Positions 40,019-49,128 of a stretch of 64,000 bases of DNA are shown one piece after another. A model generated the notes under the pieces. The model saw nothing but the letters and a program-made list of their open reading frames with translations. It had not been told where the DNA came from and did no database searches. The DNA is taken from positions 1 to 64,000 of the forward strand of contig NZ_FOMH01000003.1 of the NCBI RefSeq assembly GCF_900112575.1, read 5' to 3'. The translations under genes were made by a program, and so were the position numbers. Source of the stretch: Flavobacterium phragmitis (GTDB taxonomy: Bacteria; Bacteroidota; Bacteroidia; Flavobacteriales; Flavobacteriaceae). Every line of letters starts with the position of its first letter. Positions within the stretch are counted from its first letter, which is position 1.

Positions 40019-40792
40019 ATGAAAAACACAGTACTACTTTTATTCAGTGCAATCTTATTTTCCAATCTTATGAATGCGCAATTAAAACCAGTAAAATATT
40101 CAGAAGGAAGCCAACAATTGAATGGTTTGTTTATAAAATCGGCTAAAAAAAGTGCCAATAATCCAGGAATCTTACTTTTACCTGCATGGCTTGGAATAGA
40201 TAATGCTTCTAAAGGAATTGCAGAAGAATTATCCAAACTAGGATATCATGTTTTTATCGCAGATATTTATGGAGAAGGAAATTATCCAAAAAATACGGGA
40301 GAAGCTGGAAAACAAGCTGGTTTCTATAAAACAAACTATGAAGCTTATCAAAAAAGAATCAATACTGCACTACAGGAATTAGTAAAATTGGGTGCCAATG
40401 CTGATAATATTGTAGCTATTGGTTACTGCTTTGGAGGAACCGGAGTTTTGGAAGCGGCAAGAGGACATTTAAATGTAAAGGGAGTCGCTTCATTTCATGG
40501 TGGTTTAGGCAAAGATGCCAGCCGAAAAACAGAAGTTATCAATACAAAAGTCTTAGTTTGTCATGGCGCAGACGACCCGTTTGTTCCAAAAGAAGAAATT
40601 GCTTCTTTCCAGCAGGAAATGCGTGATTCTAAAGCAGATTGGGAAATGATTTATTACGCCAATTCTGTTCACTCCTTTACCAATCCAGAAGCCGGAAGTG
40701 ATAATTCGAAAGGTGCGGCTTATAATGCTTTAGCGGCCAAACGTTCTTTTGATCATTTACAGCTTTTCCTAAATGAAGTTTTAAAGAAATAA
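40019..40792 (+). CDS. Secreted dienelactone-hydrolase-family protein
   Basis: Alpha/beta hydrolase of 257 residues from the ATG at 40019; an upstream GTG at 39965 would place the signal peptide internally. MKNTVLLLFSAILFSNLMNA is a signal peptide, so the enzyme is exported. The catalytic triad of the DLH family is seen as Cys137 in IGYCFGGTGVLE, Asp185/186 in CHGADDPFVP and His218 in NSVHSFTNPE. ADIYGEGNYP and LLLPAWLGI are further family marks. Cytoplasmic DLH enzymes open chloroaromatic lactones; exported forms in Bacteroidota have no assigned substrate. Confidence 0.88.
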   Translation: MKNTVLLLFSAILFSNLMNAQLKPVKYSEGSQQLNGLFIKSAKKSANNPGILLLPAWLGIDNASKGIAEELSKLGYHVFIADIYGEGNYPKNTGEAGKQAGFYKTNYEAYQKRINTALQELVKLGANADNIVAIGYCFGGTGVLEAARGHLNVKGVASFHGGLGKDASRKTEVINTKVLVCHGADDPFVPKEEIASFQQEMRDSKADWEMIYYANSVHSFTNPEAGSDNSKGAAYNALAAKRSFDHLQLFLNEVLKK

Positions 40793-40834
40793 TACCACTT
40801 AACTCTACCAAAAACAAATCAACCAGATAAACCA

Positions 40835-41806
40835 ATGTCACATAATAAAATCAGAGAAGATAAAACCTGTTTGAATTGCAGACATGTTGTAGAATTAAAA
40901 TTCTGCCCAAACTGCGGTCAGGAAAACAGCGACAGCCGAAAAACTTTTCACCATTTATTTGTTCATTTTTTTGAAGATCTAACGCATTATGAAAACGCGT
41001 TTTGGAAGACCATTAAAAACCTTCTTTTTAAGCCTTCAACTCTTACAAAAGAATATCTTTCAGGAAAACGTCTTTCTTATTTAGCACCTGTTCGATTATA
41101 TATTTTCATCAGTTTTATTACCTTTTTATTGATTGCTATGTTTCCGAGCAAAATCAATGGAGATATTGATAAAAGTGAAAAAGAATTAAATAAGGAAATC
41201 GCTAAAGCTACTAAAGACCTCAATATTAAAAAGGAAGACAAGAAATATTTTACTTTTTTGAACATGAAAAAAATTGATTCTGTTCAGAAATATGGAAAAG
41301 AAGAAGAGAAACTGAATGCCAGCAGCTATTGGTTTGTTGAGAAAGCAAATCACGTCACTGAAAAATACACCAAAAAAGAGATTTATGTAAAATTTGCAGA
41401 AGCGTTCTTTCATAATCTTCCTAAAATTCTCTTTATTATCATGCCGTTTTTTGCTTTTTTCTTATGGCTTTTTCACAACAAAAAGAAATGGTATTATTTT
41501 GATCACGGGATTTTCACACTTCATTATTTCTCTTTCCTGTTGCTTATTTTTCTCATCATGTTTATCATAGATCGATTAATTGGTCTTTTTGGAGAAGACA
41601 GTCCATTATCTTATATCTCTGGACTCACAACTTTCGTTGGGTCAATTTGGATGTGTTATTACTTTTATCCTGCACATCATCGTTTTTATGGTGAGTCAAG
41701 GATAGTATCTTTTGTAAAAAGTTTCTTATTATTTATAATAAATTCACTTTTTATTCTATTTTTACTCACTTTATACGTTTTATACACATTTATTAATTTA
41801 CACTAA
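40835..41806 (+). CDS. DUF3667 membrane protein with N-terminal zinc ribbon
   Basis: Protein of 323 residues. A zinc ribbon opens it (Cys12, Cys15, Cys24, Cys27 in TCLNCRHVVELKFCPNCGQE). It is followed by the DUF3667 segment THYENAFWKTIKNLLFKPST, LTKEYLSGKRLSYLAPVRLY and a hydrophobic span (about 90-105). The middle 110-190 is charged. Three or four more membrane spans fill 195-320. The family is common in Bacteroidota and has no known function. It begins 42 nt after the hydrolase gene and is followed by a peptidase gene 9 nt on, so it is probably cotranscribed with the latter. Confidence 0.87.
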   Translation: MSHNKIREDKTCLNCRHVVELKFCPNCGQENSDSRKTFHHLFVHFFEDLTHYENAFWKTIKNLLFKPSTLTKEYLSGKRLSYLAPVRLYIFISFITFLLIAMFPSKINGDIDKSEKELNKEIAKATKDLNIKKEDKKYFTFLNMKKIDSVQKYGKEEEKLNASSYWFVEKANHVTEKYTKKEIYVKFAEAFFHNLPKILFIIMPFFAFFLWLFHNKKKWYYFDHGIFTLHYFSFLLLIFLIMFIIDRLIGLFGEDSPLSYISGLTTFVGSIWMCYYFYPAHHRFYGESRIVSFVKSFLLFIINSLFILFLLTLYVLYTFINLH

Positions 41807-41815
41807 CTATAAGAA

Positions 41816-42832
41816 ATGAAAAAATTACTCATTTTATTCTTAATTGTCTCTGCGTATTCATGCAAAACCGCACAGTCAACTGTATCTAAAGACAATTCGG
41901 ATCCAACCAAATACGTAAAAGCAATCAGCGAGAAAGACTTAAAGAAAATGCTGTACACGATTGCTTCTGATGAAATGGAAGGTCGTGAAACAGGTTCTGC
42001 CGGACAGAAAAAAGCGGGTCTTTACATGATTCAACAATATAAAAACAGCGGTATCTCTTTTCCTAAAGGAGCTTCAGATTACTATCAGCATATCCCTGCT
42101 GCCTATTTAAATGCAAGACGCAATCAAAATTTACCAGATTCTGAGAACATCTGGGCTTTTATCGAAGGTTCTGAAAAGCCAGATGAAATTTTAGTTATTT
42201 CGGCGCATTACGATCACATTGGAATTAAAAACGGTGAAGTTTATAATGGCGCTGATGACGATGGTTCTGGAACTGTAGCCCTTATAGAAATGGCCAAAAC
42301 ATTTGCTAAAGCTAAAAAACAAGGACACGGACCAAAACGTTCTATTTTATTCCTTCATGTAACCGGTGAAGAACATGGTTTACATGGATCTCGCTATTAT
42401 TCTGAAAATCCATTATTCCCAATTGCTAATACTATTGCCGATATCAATATTGACATGATTGGTCGCCGTGATGTTGAACACGCCAACACAAACAATTATG
42501 TATATGTTATTGGTGCAGACAGACTTTCATCTGATTTGCACAATGCAGTGGTAGCTCAAAATGAAAAATACATCAAAATGGACTTGGATTTTAAATTTAA
42601 TGATCCTGCAGACCCAAACCATTTTTATGAGCGTTCTGATCACTATAATTTCGCAAAACATGGTATTCCAGCGGTTTTCTTCTTTAATGGAGTTCATGAA
42701 GATTACCACAAACAAGGAGATGAACCACAAAAAATAGAATATGACGCTCTTACCAAAAGAACACAACTAGCTTTTGTTGTCGCATGGGAATTGGCTAATA
42801 GAGAAAATAGACCGGTAGTGGATAAGAAATAA
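41816..42832 (+). CDS. M28-family zinc aminopeptidase, lipoprotein
   Basis: Protein of 338 residues. MKKLLILFLIVSAYSCKTAQ is a signal peptide with a lipobox Cys (about residue 16), anchoring it outside the cytoplasm. The two-zinc site of M28 peptidases is seen in VISAHYDHIGIKNG (His), YNGADDDGSGTVALIEMA (bridging Asp), TGEEHGLHGSRYY (Glu pair), DINIDMIGRRD (Asp) and FFFNGVHEDYHKQGD (last His). It should release N-terminal residues from peptides in the periplasm or at the surface. It lies 9 nt after the DUF3667 gene and ends at a bidirectional terminator shared with rho. Confidence 0.93.
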   Translation: MKKLLILFLIVSAYSCKTAQSTVSKDNSDPTKYVKAISEKDLKKMLYTIASDEMEGRETGSAGQKKAGLYMIQQYKNSGISFPKGASDYYQHIPAAYLNARRNQNLPDSENIWAFIEGSEKPDEILVISAHYDHIGIKNGEVYNGADDDGSGTVALIEMAKTFAKAKKQGHGPKRSILFLHVTGEEHGLHGSRYYSENPLFPIANTIADINIDMIGRRDVEHANTNNYVYVIGADRLSSDLHNAVVAQNEKYIKMDLDFKFNDPADPNHFYERSDHYNFAKHGIPAVFFFNGVHEDYHKQGDEPQKIEYDALTKRTQLAFVVAWELANRENRPVVDKK

Positions 42833-42886
42833 GTTATTTGTAGTTGCAAAGCGACAAAGTAACAGAGGTTTGCAAACTTCAACAAT

Positions 42887-42920
42887 AAAAAAGGGATAAG
42901 CCTAGCTTATCCCTTTTTTA
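42887..42920. terminator. Bidirectional terminator between the peptidase and rho genes
   Basis: AAAAAAGGGATAAGC-CTA-GCTTATCCCTTTTTT is a long perfect palindrome with A- and T-runs on each side, suited to end both convergent transcripts. Confidence 0.92.
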
Positions 42921-42985
42921 TTTAGGCAGAATTCATGAGATAAAAAAACTTTGTCTCTTTGAATCTTTGTTACTTTGTCACTTAA

Positions 42986-44806
42986 CTAGTCATTCATCGA
43001 AATCAAAAACTCTTCGTTGTTTTTTGTTTTCTTGAAGCGATCGTTTACGAAATCCATTGATTCTACTGGATTCATATCTGATAAGTATTTACGCATAATC
43101 CACATTCTCTGAAGTGTTTTTTCGTCCAATAATAAATCGTCGCGACGAGTACTTGAAGAAGTAAGATCGATTGCTGGGAAAATACGTTTATTGGCTATCT
43201 TACGGTCTAATTGAAGTTCCATGTTACCAGTTCCTTTAAATTCTTCGAAGATTACTTCGTCCATTTTAGAACCTGTTTCTGTTAATGCAGTTGCTATAAT
43301 ACTTAATGAACCGCCATTTTCTACATTTCTAGCCGCTCCAAAGAAACGTTTTGGTTTTTGTAATGCATTCGCATCAACACCTCCACTTAATACTTTTCCA
43401 GATGCCGGTTGCACTGTGTTGTAAGCTCTTGCTAAACGTGTGATAGAGTCTAATAAAATTACAACATCATGACCACATTCCACTAAACGTTTTGCTTTTT
43501 CCAACACGATATTAGCAATTTTCACGTGTTCTTGAGGCTCTCTGTCAAAAGTTGAAGCAATAACCTCACCTCTTACACTTCTCTGCATATCGGTAACCTC
43601 TTCTGGACGTTCGTCAATAAGAAGGACAATTAAATAAACTTCTGGATGGTTGGCTGCAATTGCGTTTGCAATATCTTTAAGAAGCATTGTTTTACCCGTT
43701 TTAGGCTGTGCAACGATCATACCACGCTGCCCTTTACCTATTGGTGAAAACAAATCTATAATTCGGGTTGAAATAGAACTTCCTTTTTCGGCAATTTTGA
43801 ATTTTTCTGAAGGGAAAACTGGTGTTAAATGTTCGAAAGAAACTCTGTCTCGAACTACTTGAGGATCGTGTCCATTGATTTTTAACACACGAACCAAAGG
43901 AAAAAACTTCTCTCCTTCTTTTGGAGGGCGAACCACTCCTTTTACTGTATCTCCGGTTTTTAAACCAAATAATCTGATTTGTGAAGTTGATAAATAAATA
44001 TCGTCTGGAGAAGCTAAATAATTATAATCAGAAGAACGTAAAAATCCATAACCATCCGGCATCATCTCAAGAACGCCTTCACTTTCTATAATTCCGTCAA
44101 ATTCAAAATCTGAATCTCTGAAATTATTGTTATTCTTTTTATTTTTATGATTAGGATTTTGGTTGTTGTGATTTCCGTTTCCATTGCCATTCCCGTTTTG
44201 ATTTTGGTTCTGATTCGGGTTTTGGTTATGGTTCTGGTTCTGGTTCGGATTTTTATTCTGATTCGGATTAACCTTTTTAGCTACTGGAGTATTAGCAGGT
44301 TTTTCAGTTGTAGTTTCTGTAGCTGTTTCTGCTTCTACGACAGCTGTTTCTTCTGCAACAACTTCTTTTTCTTTTTTCAGCGCTACTTTTTTCTCGTATG
44401 CTGACTTATTGAATTTGACCGCTTTCTGATCTTTTTTTACCGCTGGAGCTTTATCTGTTACTACTTCTGCTGTTGTTTCTACAACTGGTTCTACTGTTTC
44501 GGCAGTATCATTTTTTTGAACAGTTTCCTCTACTTGATCAAATTCTAGAACGGGAGTGTTTTTAGTATTTGCTGCTTTTGTTTTAGCAGGAGCAATTCTA
44601 GCACGCTTTGGTTTCTCCTCTTTTGTTTCCGCTGTTGCCTCTGTTTTTGGAGCTTCTGTCTGAGCAAGAGATGCTTCTTGATGTGCTAAAATCTGACTAA
44701 TCAAAGTCTCTTTTTTGACACCAGTAATCTTTATTGTTTTAGCTAACTTAGCTATTTCTTGAAGCTCAGCAAGCTTCATTTCTTTTAATGCAGAAATATC
44801 AAACAT
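42986..44806 (-). CDS. rho: Transcription termination factor Rho with Asn/Gln-rich linker
   Basis: Protein of 606 residues, longer than E. coli Rho (419) because of an insertion. Residues 1-45 are the Rho N-terminal helical domain ([20 protein letters not shown]). Residues about 45-180 are Ala/Glu/Lys/Thr-rich. Residues about 180-229 are almost only Asn, Gln, Gly and Pro ([20 protein letters not shown]). The RNA-binding cold-shock domain is at about 237-310 ([20 protein letters not shown]). The ATPase core has the P-loop QPKTGKT at 367-373, [13 protein letters not shown] and [13 protein letters not shown]. It terminates transcription through RNA-driven translocation. The low-complexity linker is usual in Bacteroidota Rho. 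Confidence 0.96.
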   Translation of the reverse strand: MFDISALKEMKLAELQEIAKLAKTIKITGVKKETLISQILAHQEASLAQTEAPKTEATAETKEEKPKRARIAPAKTKAANTKNTPVLEFDQVEETVQKNDTAETVEPVVETTAEVVTDKAPAVKKDQKAVKFNKSAYEKKVALKKEKEVVAEETAVVEAETATETTTEKPANTPVAKKVNPNQNKNPNQNQNHNQNPNQNQNQNGNGNGNGNHNNQNPNHKNKKNNNNFRDSDFEFDGIIESEGVLEMMPDGYGFLRSSDYNYLASPDDIYLSTSQIRLFGLKTGDTVKGVVRPPKEGEKFFPLVRVLKINGHDPQVVRDRVSFEHLTPVFPSEKFKIAEKGSSISTRIIDLFSPIGKGQRGMIVAQPKTGKTMLLKDIANAIAANHPEVYLIVLLIDERPEEVTDMQRSVRGEVIASTFDREPQEHVKIANIVLEKAKRLVECGHDVVILLDSITRLARAYNTVQPASGKVLSGGVDANALQKPKRFFGAARNVENGGSLSIIATALTETGSKMDEVIFEEFKGTGNMELQLDRKIANKRIFPAIDLTSSSTRRDDLLLDEKTLQRMWIMRKYLSDMNPVESMDFVNDRFKKTKNNEEFLISMND

Positions 44807-44970
44807 GAATGTTCTATGAATTTAATTATTTTAAAAGGAAATACTGTAAAAAGAATAGGTAGATAATTAATTTGAATTGAATTGACCGCAGTATGAAGTG
44901 CTTACGGTATTATGATGCAATAATACGAATAAAATTTTATCATACAATAGTATTTTAAAAAAAGAAAATA

Positions 44971-44978
44971 TATTTTTG
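44971..44978 (+). promoter_or_regulatory. -7 box of the DUF4293 gene
   Basis: TATTTTTG fits TAnnTTTG and lies 17 bp before the ATG at 44996. The -33 partner is not obvious. It sits in the 189-bp region between the divergent rho and DUF4293 genes. Confidence 0.5.
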
Positions 44979-44995
44979 TAAAACATTTTTAGATT

Positions 44996-45406
44996 ATGAT
45001 ACAAAGAATTCAAACTGTATATTTATTTCTGGCTTTTGTTGCGACAGGCGTTTTAATGCTTTTCTTGCCGCTTTGGACAACAAGTGCAGGAAAGCCGTTT
45101 TATTTTATGCAGGATCAATTTTATACTATTTTATTAGGCTTGACAACAATGCTTACTGTAATCAGTATAATTTCATTTAAAAAGAGACAAAATCAGTTTG
45201 TGTTAAACAGACTAAACATCATATTAAATTTAATTTTATTAGGATTATTTGTTTACCGATCACTAAATTTATCTGGAGAAGCGGAAGTTTCTGAGAAAGG
45301 TATTGGGATGTTTCTTCCTATTGTTGCTATCGTGTTATTAGTTTTAGCTAATAAGGCCATCAAAAAGGACGAAGATCTTGTAAAATCTGTAGATCGTTTG
45401 AGATAA
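44996..45406 (+). CDS. DUF4293 membrane protein
   Basis: Protein of 136 residues with four membrane spans (about 7-26, 41-60, 72-88, 103-120). It matches DUF4293: IQRIQTVYLFLAFVATGVLM, FISFKKRQNQFVLNRLNIIL-like text (ISFKKRQNQFVLNRLN), LLGLFVYRSL and IVLLVLANKAIKKDEDLVKS. Function is unknown. The gene stands divergent to rho in many flavobacteria as far as I recall, and ends at its own terminator. Confidence 0.87.
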   Translation: MIQRIQTVYLFLAFVATGVLMLFLPLWTTSAGKPFYFMQDQFYTILLGLTTMLTVISIISFKKRQNQFVLNRLNIILNLILLGLFVYRSLNLSGEAEVSEKGIGMFLPIVAIVLLVLANKAIKKDEDLVKSVDRLR

Positions 45407-45438
45407 ACCTATAAACTTAGTTTATTGCGCGAAGAAGA

Positions 45439-45468
45439 ACCCGAATTTTACATTCGGGTTTTTTTTGG
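45439..45468 (+). terminator. Terminator of the DUF4293 gene
   Basis: AACCCGAAT-TTTAC-ATTCGGGTT, a perfect 9-bp stem, is followed by TTTTTTGG. It lies 33 bp after the stop. Confidence 0.92.
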
Positions 45469-45530
45469 TCTAAAACGAAATAACTGTAAGATAATTTTCA
45501 TTATTTTTACCGTTCAATCAGTTTTTAAAA

Positions 45531-46190
45531 ATGGATTCTTCAATAAAAATTCATCTTGCAGATGATCATCAGGTTTTAATTGATGGTCTCTCCAACCTAT
45601 TAAGAACAGTTTCTAACTTTGATGTAGTTGGAAGCTCGCTTGACGGCACGACCGTTTATGATGATGTGCTATCTGACGAAGCCGATGTTTTGATTCTGGA
45701 TATCAGCATGCCTAAAAAAGACGGCATTGAAACCCTTAAAGAATTCAAAGAAAAACAATCTCCCTGCAAAGTCATTATTTTATCAAGTTATGATGATTTG
45801 AAAATCATAAAAGAAGTGATGAAACTAGGCGCAAAAGGATATCTGACTAAAAACTGTGCTGGCGAGAATATCATTGAAGCTGTTGAAGCTGTTTATCAAG
45901 GACAGGAATATTTTAGTGATGCGATTAGAGAAAAGATTTTCAATACTTTTAAAGATAATCCGAAACTGAATCAAAATGCGGTTATTGAAAACCCTATTTT
46001 AAGTCCGCGTGAAATTGAAATCATTATACTTATCGCTTTAGAATACAGTGGCAAAGAAATAAGCGAAAAGCTTTTTATCAGCTCTCATACAGTAGAAACG
46101 CATCGCAAAAACCTGATGAAGAAACTGAATATAAAAAGTACAATCGGTTTGGTAAAATATGCCCTAAAAAACAATTTGATTAATCCGTAG
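45531..46190 (+). CDS. NarL/FixJ-type response regulator
   Basis: Protein of 219 residues. Receiver domain with Asp11/Asp12, phosphoacceptor Asp57 in VLILDISMPKKDG and the Lys in GYLTKNCA. A LuxR/GerE helix-turn-helix is at about 150-210 (LSPREIEIIILIALEYSGKE; ISEKLFISSHTVETHRKNLM). The kinase gene follows 11 nt later, so the pair forms one operon and presumably one pathway. It is about the same length as the orphan regulator at 12737, but its sequence is clearly different. The signal is unknown. Confidence 0.93.
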   Translation: MDSSIKIHLADDHQVLIDGLSNLLRTVSNFDVVGSSLDGTTVYDDVLSDEADVLILDISMPKKDGIETLKEFKEKQSPCKVIILSSYDDLKIIKEVMKLGAKGYLTKNCAGENIIEAVEAVYQGQEYFSDAIREKIFNTFKDNPKLNQNAVIENPILSPREIEIIILIALEYSGKEISEKLFISSHTVETHRKNLMKKLNIKSTIGLVKYALKNNLINP

Positions 46191-46201
46191 AAACAAACTT
46201 T

Positions 46202-47122
46202 ATGATGGGGTTCCATTTTCTTATATCATTGTTTTTCTGTATCGCTGTTAAGGGAACTTTTCTGCCTCTAAACACAATAAAAACAAACATTAGTCTTGCA
46301 ACTTCCGAAACCCAAATCAAAAGCAAAACAACTCCTGATCAAATCAAAAAATCGGAACAATTAAGAAACAAAAAGATTGTCAGTTTATCGATTCTGCTTA
46401 TCATTATTATTTTTCTTTTGTTTTATTTCCTATATCAAAACAACAAATTAAAACAAAAAATAAAACGAAAAGATACGAAGCAGAAAATCCTTCTTAACAT
46501 TATTAATTCCGGTATTGACACACAGGAAATCGAACGCAAAAAAATAGCTTCTTTTCTTCATGACAATATCAATTCGCTTTTGTCATCGGCAGGTTTACAT
46601 TTGAATACTTTTACGGCGCAGCATGATATAAAATCTGATGAAATACAAAAGGCTAAAACCATTTTATCTGAGGCTCACGAGCTTTTAAGAGATATGTCAC
46701 ACGATCTCGTACCTTCGCTTTTAGTTCGTTTTGGATTAATCTATGCATTAGAAGATTTATGCGAAAAACATTCTAATTCTGCTATCCATTTTGAATTTTC
46801 TAGCTCTATTCCGATCAGTAAAAGATATGTCGAGAAATTTGAAATGAAGATTTATTTTATTGTCAGCGAATTGTTCAATAATATTATTAAACATAGTCAA
46901 GCTCAAAAAGCCACTATTTACTTAGCCGAAAACAACAATGAATTTGTTTTGACAATTCACGATGACGGAATTGGTTTTAAAACTCAAAAATTAAAAGATG
47001 CGGAAGGTTTTGGTTTAAACCGAATCAGAGCGCGCATCAAGAAATACAAAGGCCGCCTGACTATTACCTCAAAAGCGAATAAAGGAACCAAAATTACTAT
47101 TCAAATTCCGCTGCCTCATTAA
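46202..47122 (+). CDS. NarX-like sensor histidine kinase
   Basis: Protein of 306 residues. A hydrophobic start (about 3-20) could be a signal peptide or first span. A short extracytoplasmic segment follows, then a span at about 61-80 (SLSILLIIIIFLLFYFLYQN) and a coiled linker. The HisKA_3 domain has His120 in ASFLHDNINSLLSSAGLHLN. The HATPase domain shows LFNNIIKHSQAQKATIYLAE (N box), HDDGIGFKTQ and GFGLNRIRARI. Phosphate transfer to the regulator encoded just upstream is expected. The external segment, about 40 residues, is too small for a known sensor fold, so the signal may be in the membrane or come from another protein. Confidence 0.9.
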   Translation: MMGFHFLISLFFCIAVKGTFLPLNTIKTNISLATSETQIKSKTTPDQIKKSEQLRNKKIVSLSILLIIIIFLLFYFLYQNNKLKQKIKRKDTKQKILLNIINSGIDTQEIERKKIASFLHDNINSLLSSAGLHLNTFTAQHDIKSDEIQKAKTILSEAHELLRDMSHDLVPSLLVRFGLIYALEDLCEKHSNSAIHFEFSSSIPISKRYVEKFEMKIYFIVSELFNNIIKHSQAQKATIYLAENNNEFVLTIHDDGIGFKTQKLKDAEGFGLNRIRARIKKYKGRLTITSKANKGTKITIQIPLPH

Positions 47123-47123
47123 A

Positions 47124-47618
47124 CTATTTTTCTCCGATTTCGATAATTTCCAAATCTTTAATTTTATCATTGTCAATTACGAAACGAAGCATGGTTCTTA
47201 CTTTATGAAAACCACTTTTTCCTGCAGCACCTGGATTCATATGCAAAAGATTGTTCTTTTTATCAAACATCACTTTCAAAATATGTGAATGTCCACAGAT
47301 AAAAATCTTTGGCGGATTCTGAGCCATTTCCTCCTTAACATTCGGATTGTATTTTCCTGGATAACCTCCAATATGTGTAATCCAGACCGAAACATTCTCA
47401 CAAGAAAAACGATTATTTAACGGAAATTCCATTCTTGCTTTCGCATCGTCAATGTTGCCGTAAACTGCTCTTAATGGTTTTAGCTTTTTAATCGTATCCG
47501 TTACAATCAAATCTCCAATATCACCCGCATGCCAGACTTCATCAGCCTGATTTACGTATTTTAAAATTGTATCGTCTATGTGACTGTGAGTATCTGAGAG
47601 CAGGAGGATTTTTTTCAT
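47124..47618 (-). CDS. YfcE/MJ0936-type metallophosphoesterase
   Basis: Protein of 164 residues. The metal-site motifs are complete: LLLSDTHSHID (Asp, His), VWHAGDIGD, YGNIDDAKAR (Asn-Asp type), WITHIGGYPGKY and FICGHSHILKV with MNPGAAGKSG. It belongs to the YfcE group of small calcineurin-like phosphodiesterases, which act on simple phosphodiesters in vitro. Its biological substrate is not known. Convergent with the kinase gene, 1 nt apart, so the two ends overlap any terminator. Starts at the ATG at 47618; a large repeat region lies upstream. Confidence 0.9.
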   Translation of the reverse strand: MKKILLLSDTHSHIDDTILKYVNQADEVWHAGDIGDLIVTDTIKKLKPLRAVYGNIDDAKARMEFPLNNRFSCENVSVWITHIGGYPGKYNPNVKEEMAQNPPKIFICGHSHILKVMFDKKNNLLHMNPGAAGKSGFHKVRTMLRFVIDNDKIKDLEIIEIGEK

Positions 47619-48242
47619 TTTTTACAAAAAGTTACAAAGATTCAGAGAAACAAAGTTACAAAGGTTTTTTATTTAGATGCAAAGGTTCAGAGATACAAAG
47701 TGACAAAGGTTTCTTTTTAGAGACGCACCTCAGTGCGTCTTTCATATTGTTTTAAAATTAATAATTTTTATATAGCTTTAGACGCACGGTGGTGTCTCTA
47801 CAGATATGTATGATGAAAAAATCTTGAAATCTTCGTTTTTCTAAAACACTCCAATCTTACGCAAGACGCACTGCGGTGCGTCTCTACAGATATACATGAT
47901 GAGAAAACCCTTGTCTCTTTGTCCCTTTGTCTCTTTGTCCCTTTGTCTCTTTGCTCTGAGATGCTAAGGTTCTAAGTTTTTTCTGTAGAGACGCACCGCA
48001 GTGCGTCTTTCGTGTGTGTTTTAAAATTAATCATTTTTCGATTGGCGTTAGACGTATTGCAGTGCGTCTTCATTTGGTTTTTAAATTAATTATTTCCCAT
48101 CTAACGTTAGACGCACTGCGGTGCGTCTCTACAGATATGCGTGATGGAAACCTTTGTCTCTTTGTTTCTCTGAACCTTTGTTCCTAAAAAGAAAGAAACT
48201 TTTTTTCGTACCTTTGCAACTCTGAACCTTTGAACCTCTAAA
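47619..48242. repeat. Cluster of palindromic repeats (six type-C copies) and tandem tttgtctc/tttgtccc units
   Basis: No gene is supported in this 624-bp region. GACGCAC(T)GC(G/A)GTGCGTC palindromes, often followed by TCTACAGATAT(G/A)YRTGATG, occur near 47720, 47780, 47863, 47985, 48049 and 48108 in both orientations. TTTGTCTC and TTTGTCCC alternate in a run at 47911-47950. At the left, TTACAAAGATTCAGAGAAACAAAG and GCAAAGGTTCAGAGATACAAAG are related direct repeats. It resembles the BIME-type clusters of REP elements in enterobacteria. Single type-C copies lie at 16192 and 34188. Confidence 0.9.
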
Positions 48243-48977
48243 GTGAGATATTTTATTCAATTTGCTTATAACGGAACACATTATCATGGCTGGCAGATAC
48301 AGCCCAACGCATCCTCTGTTCAGGAAACTTTAAATAAAGCTTTTTCGGTTTTACTAAATGAACCTATCAGCATTATGGGGGCAGGAAGAACGGATACTGG
48401 TGTACATGCAACTGAAATGTTTGGGCATTTTGATACTGAAAAAACTTTGGATGTTCCAGTTTTGGTTCATAAACTGAACTCTTTTTTGCCAAAAGATATT
48501 GCCATTTTTGACATTATCCTGCTTCATGACAATGCGCATTGCCGATTTGATGCCACAAAACGAACGTATGAATATCATATCAATACCATTAAGAACCCGT
48601 TTTTGCAGGAACTGAGCTGGTATGTGAGCCAAAAATTGGATGTGAGTTTAATGAACGAAGCAGCTCAATTGTTATTGAAACATACCGATTTTCAGTGTTT
48701 TTCTAAAACGAATACGGATGTCAATACATTTGACTGCACGATTTTTGAGGCATTTTGGAAACAGGAAGAAGGAAAACTGATTTTTACCATTTCGGCAAAT
48801 CGGTTTTTGAGGAATATGGTTCGCGCCATTGTGGGAACTTTAATTAATATAGGGTTACACAAAATTACGCTGGAAGATTTTGAAAATATCATTGCCAGTA
48901 AAAACAGAGAAAAAGCGGGATTTTCGGTTCCGGCACATGGTTTATATTTAACCAAAATTGATTACGATTACATTTAA
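48243..48977 (+). CDS. truA: tRNA pseudouridine(38-40) synthase TruA
   Basis: Protein of 244 residues starting at a GTG (48243). The family marks are YFIQFAYNGTHYHGWQIQPN near the start, the catalytic Asp51 in GAGRTDTGVHATEM, HCRFDATKRTYEYHI near 98 and SANRFLRNMVRAIVGTLINI near 185. It converts uridines 38-40 of the tRNA anticodon stem to pseudouridine. The GTG start is supported because the family begins exactly at this motif and no ATG lies close before it. It is preceded by the repeat cluster and no clear promoter is visible. Confidence 0.95.
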   Translation: MRYFIQFAYNGTHYHGWQIQPNASSVQETLNKAFSVLLNEPISIMGAGRTDTGVHATEMFGHFDTEKTLDVPVLVHKLNSFLPKDIAIFDIILLHDNAHCRFDATKRTYEYHINTIKNPFLQELSWYVSQKLDVSLMNEAAQLLLKHTDFQCFSKTNTDVNTFDCTIFEAFWKQEEGKLIFTISANRFLRNMVRAIVGTLINIGLHKITLEDFENIIASKNREKAGFSVPAHGLYLTKIDYDYI

Positions 48978-49128
48978 TAGCCCTGATTGAAGTGAAAAGC
49001 TTTTTTGAAAAAAATATCGTTTTTGTAATTTTTATGGAGCGACCAACGGAAGCTTTATAAAAATAATACAAAAACCTATTTTTGAGAAAAACTTGTAACG
49101 GAAAGCAGGAAACAGCTCCTAAAAATAA
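48978..49128. other. Intergenic element AGCCCTGATTGAAGTG ... CTTGTAACGGAAAGCAGGAAACAGCTCCT
   Basis: GCCCTGATTGAAGTGAAAAGC near 48981 and GTAACGGAAAGCAGGAAACAGC near 49094 flank an AT-rich core that also contains GGAGCGACCAACGGAAGC. I remember similar AGCCCCGAT-AAGTGG ... GCGGGA-AGCTCC text between flavobacterial genes. The ends can partly pair (AGCCCTG-TTT type stems are weak). It could be a dispersed repeat or a structured RNA. Low certainty. Confidence 0.35.

Noticed and set aside
47619..48242. CRISPR array, considered because of regularly recurring palindromes
   Set aside because: Spacing is irregular, orientation alternates, intervals are related to each other and no cas genes are present.
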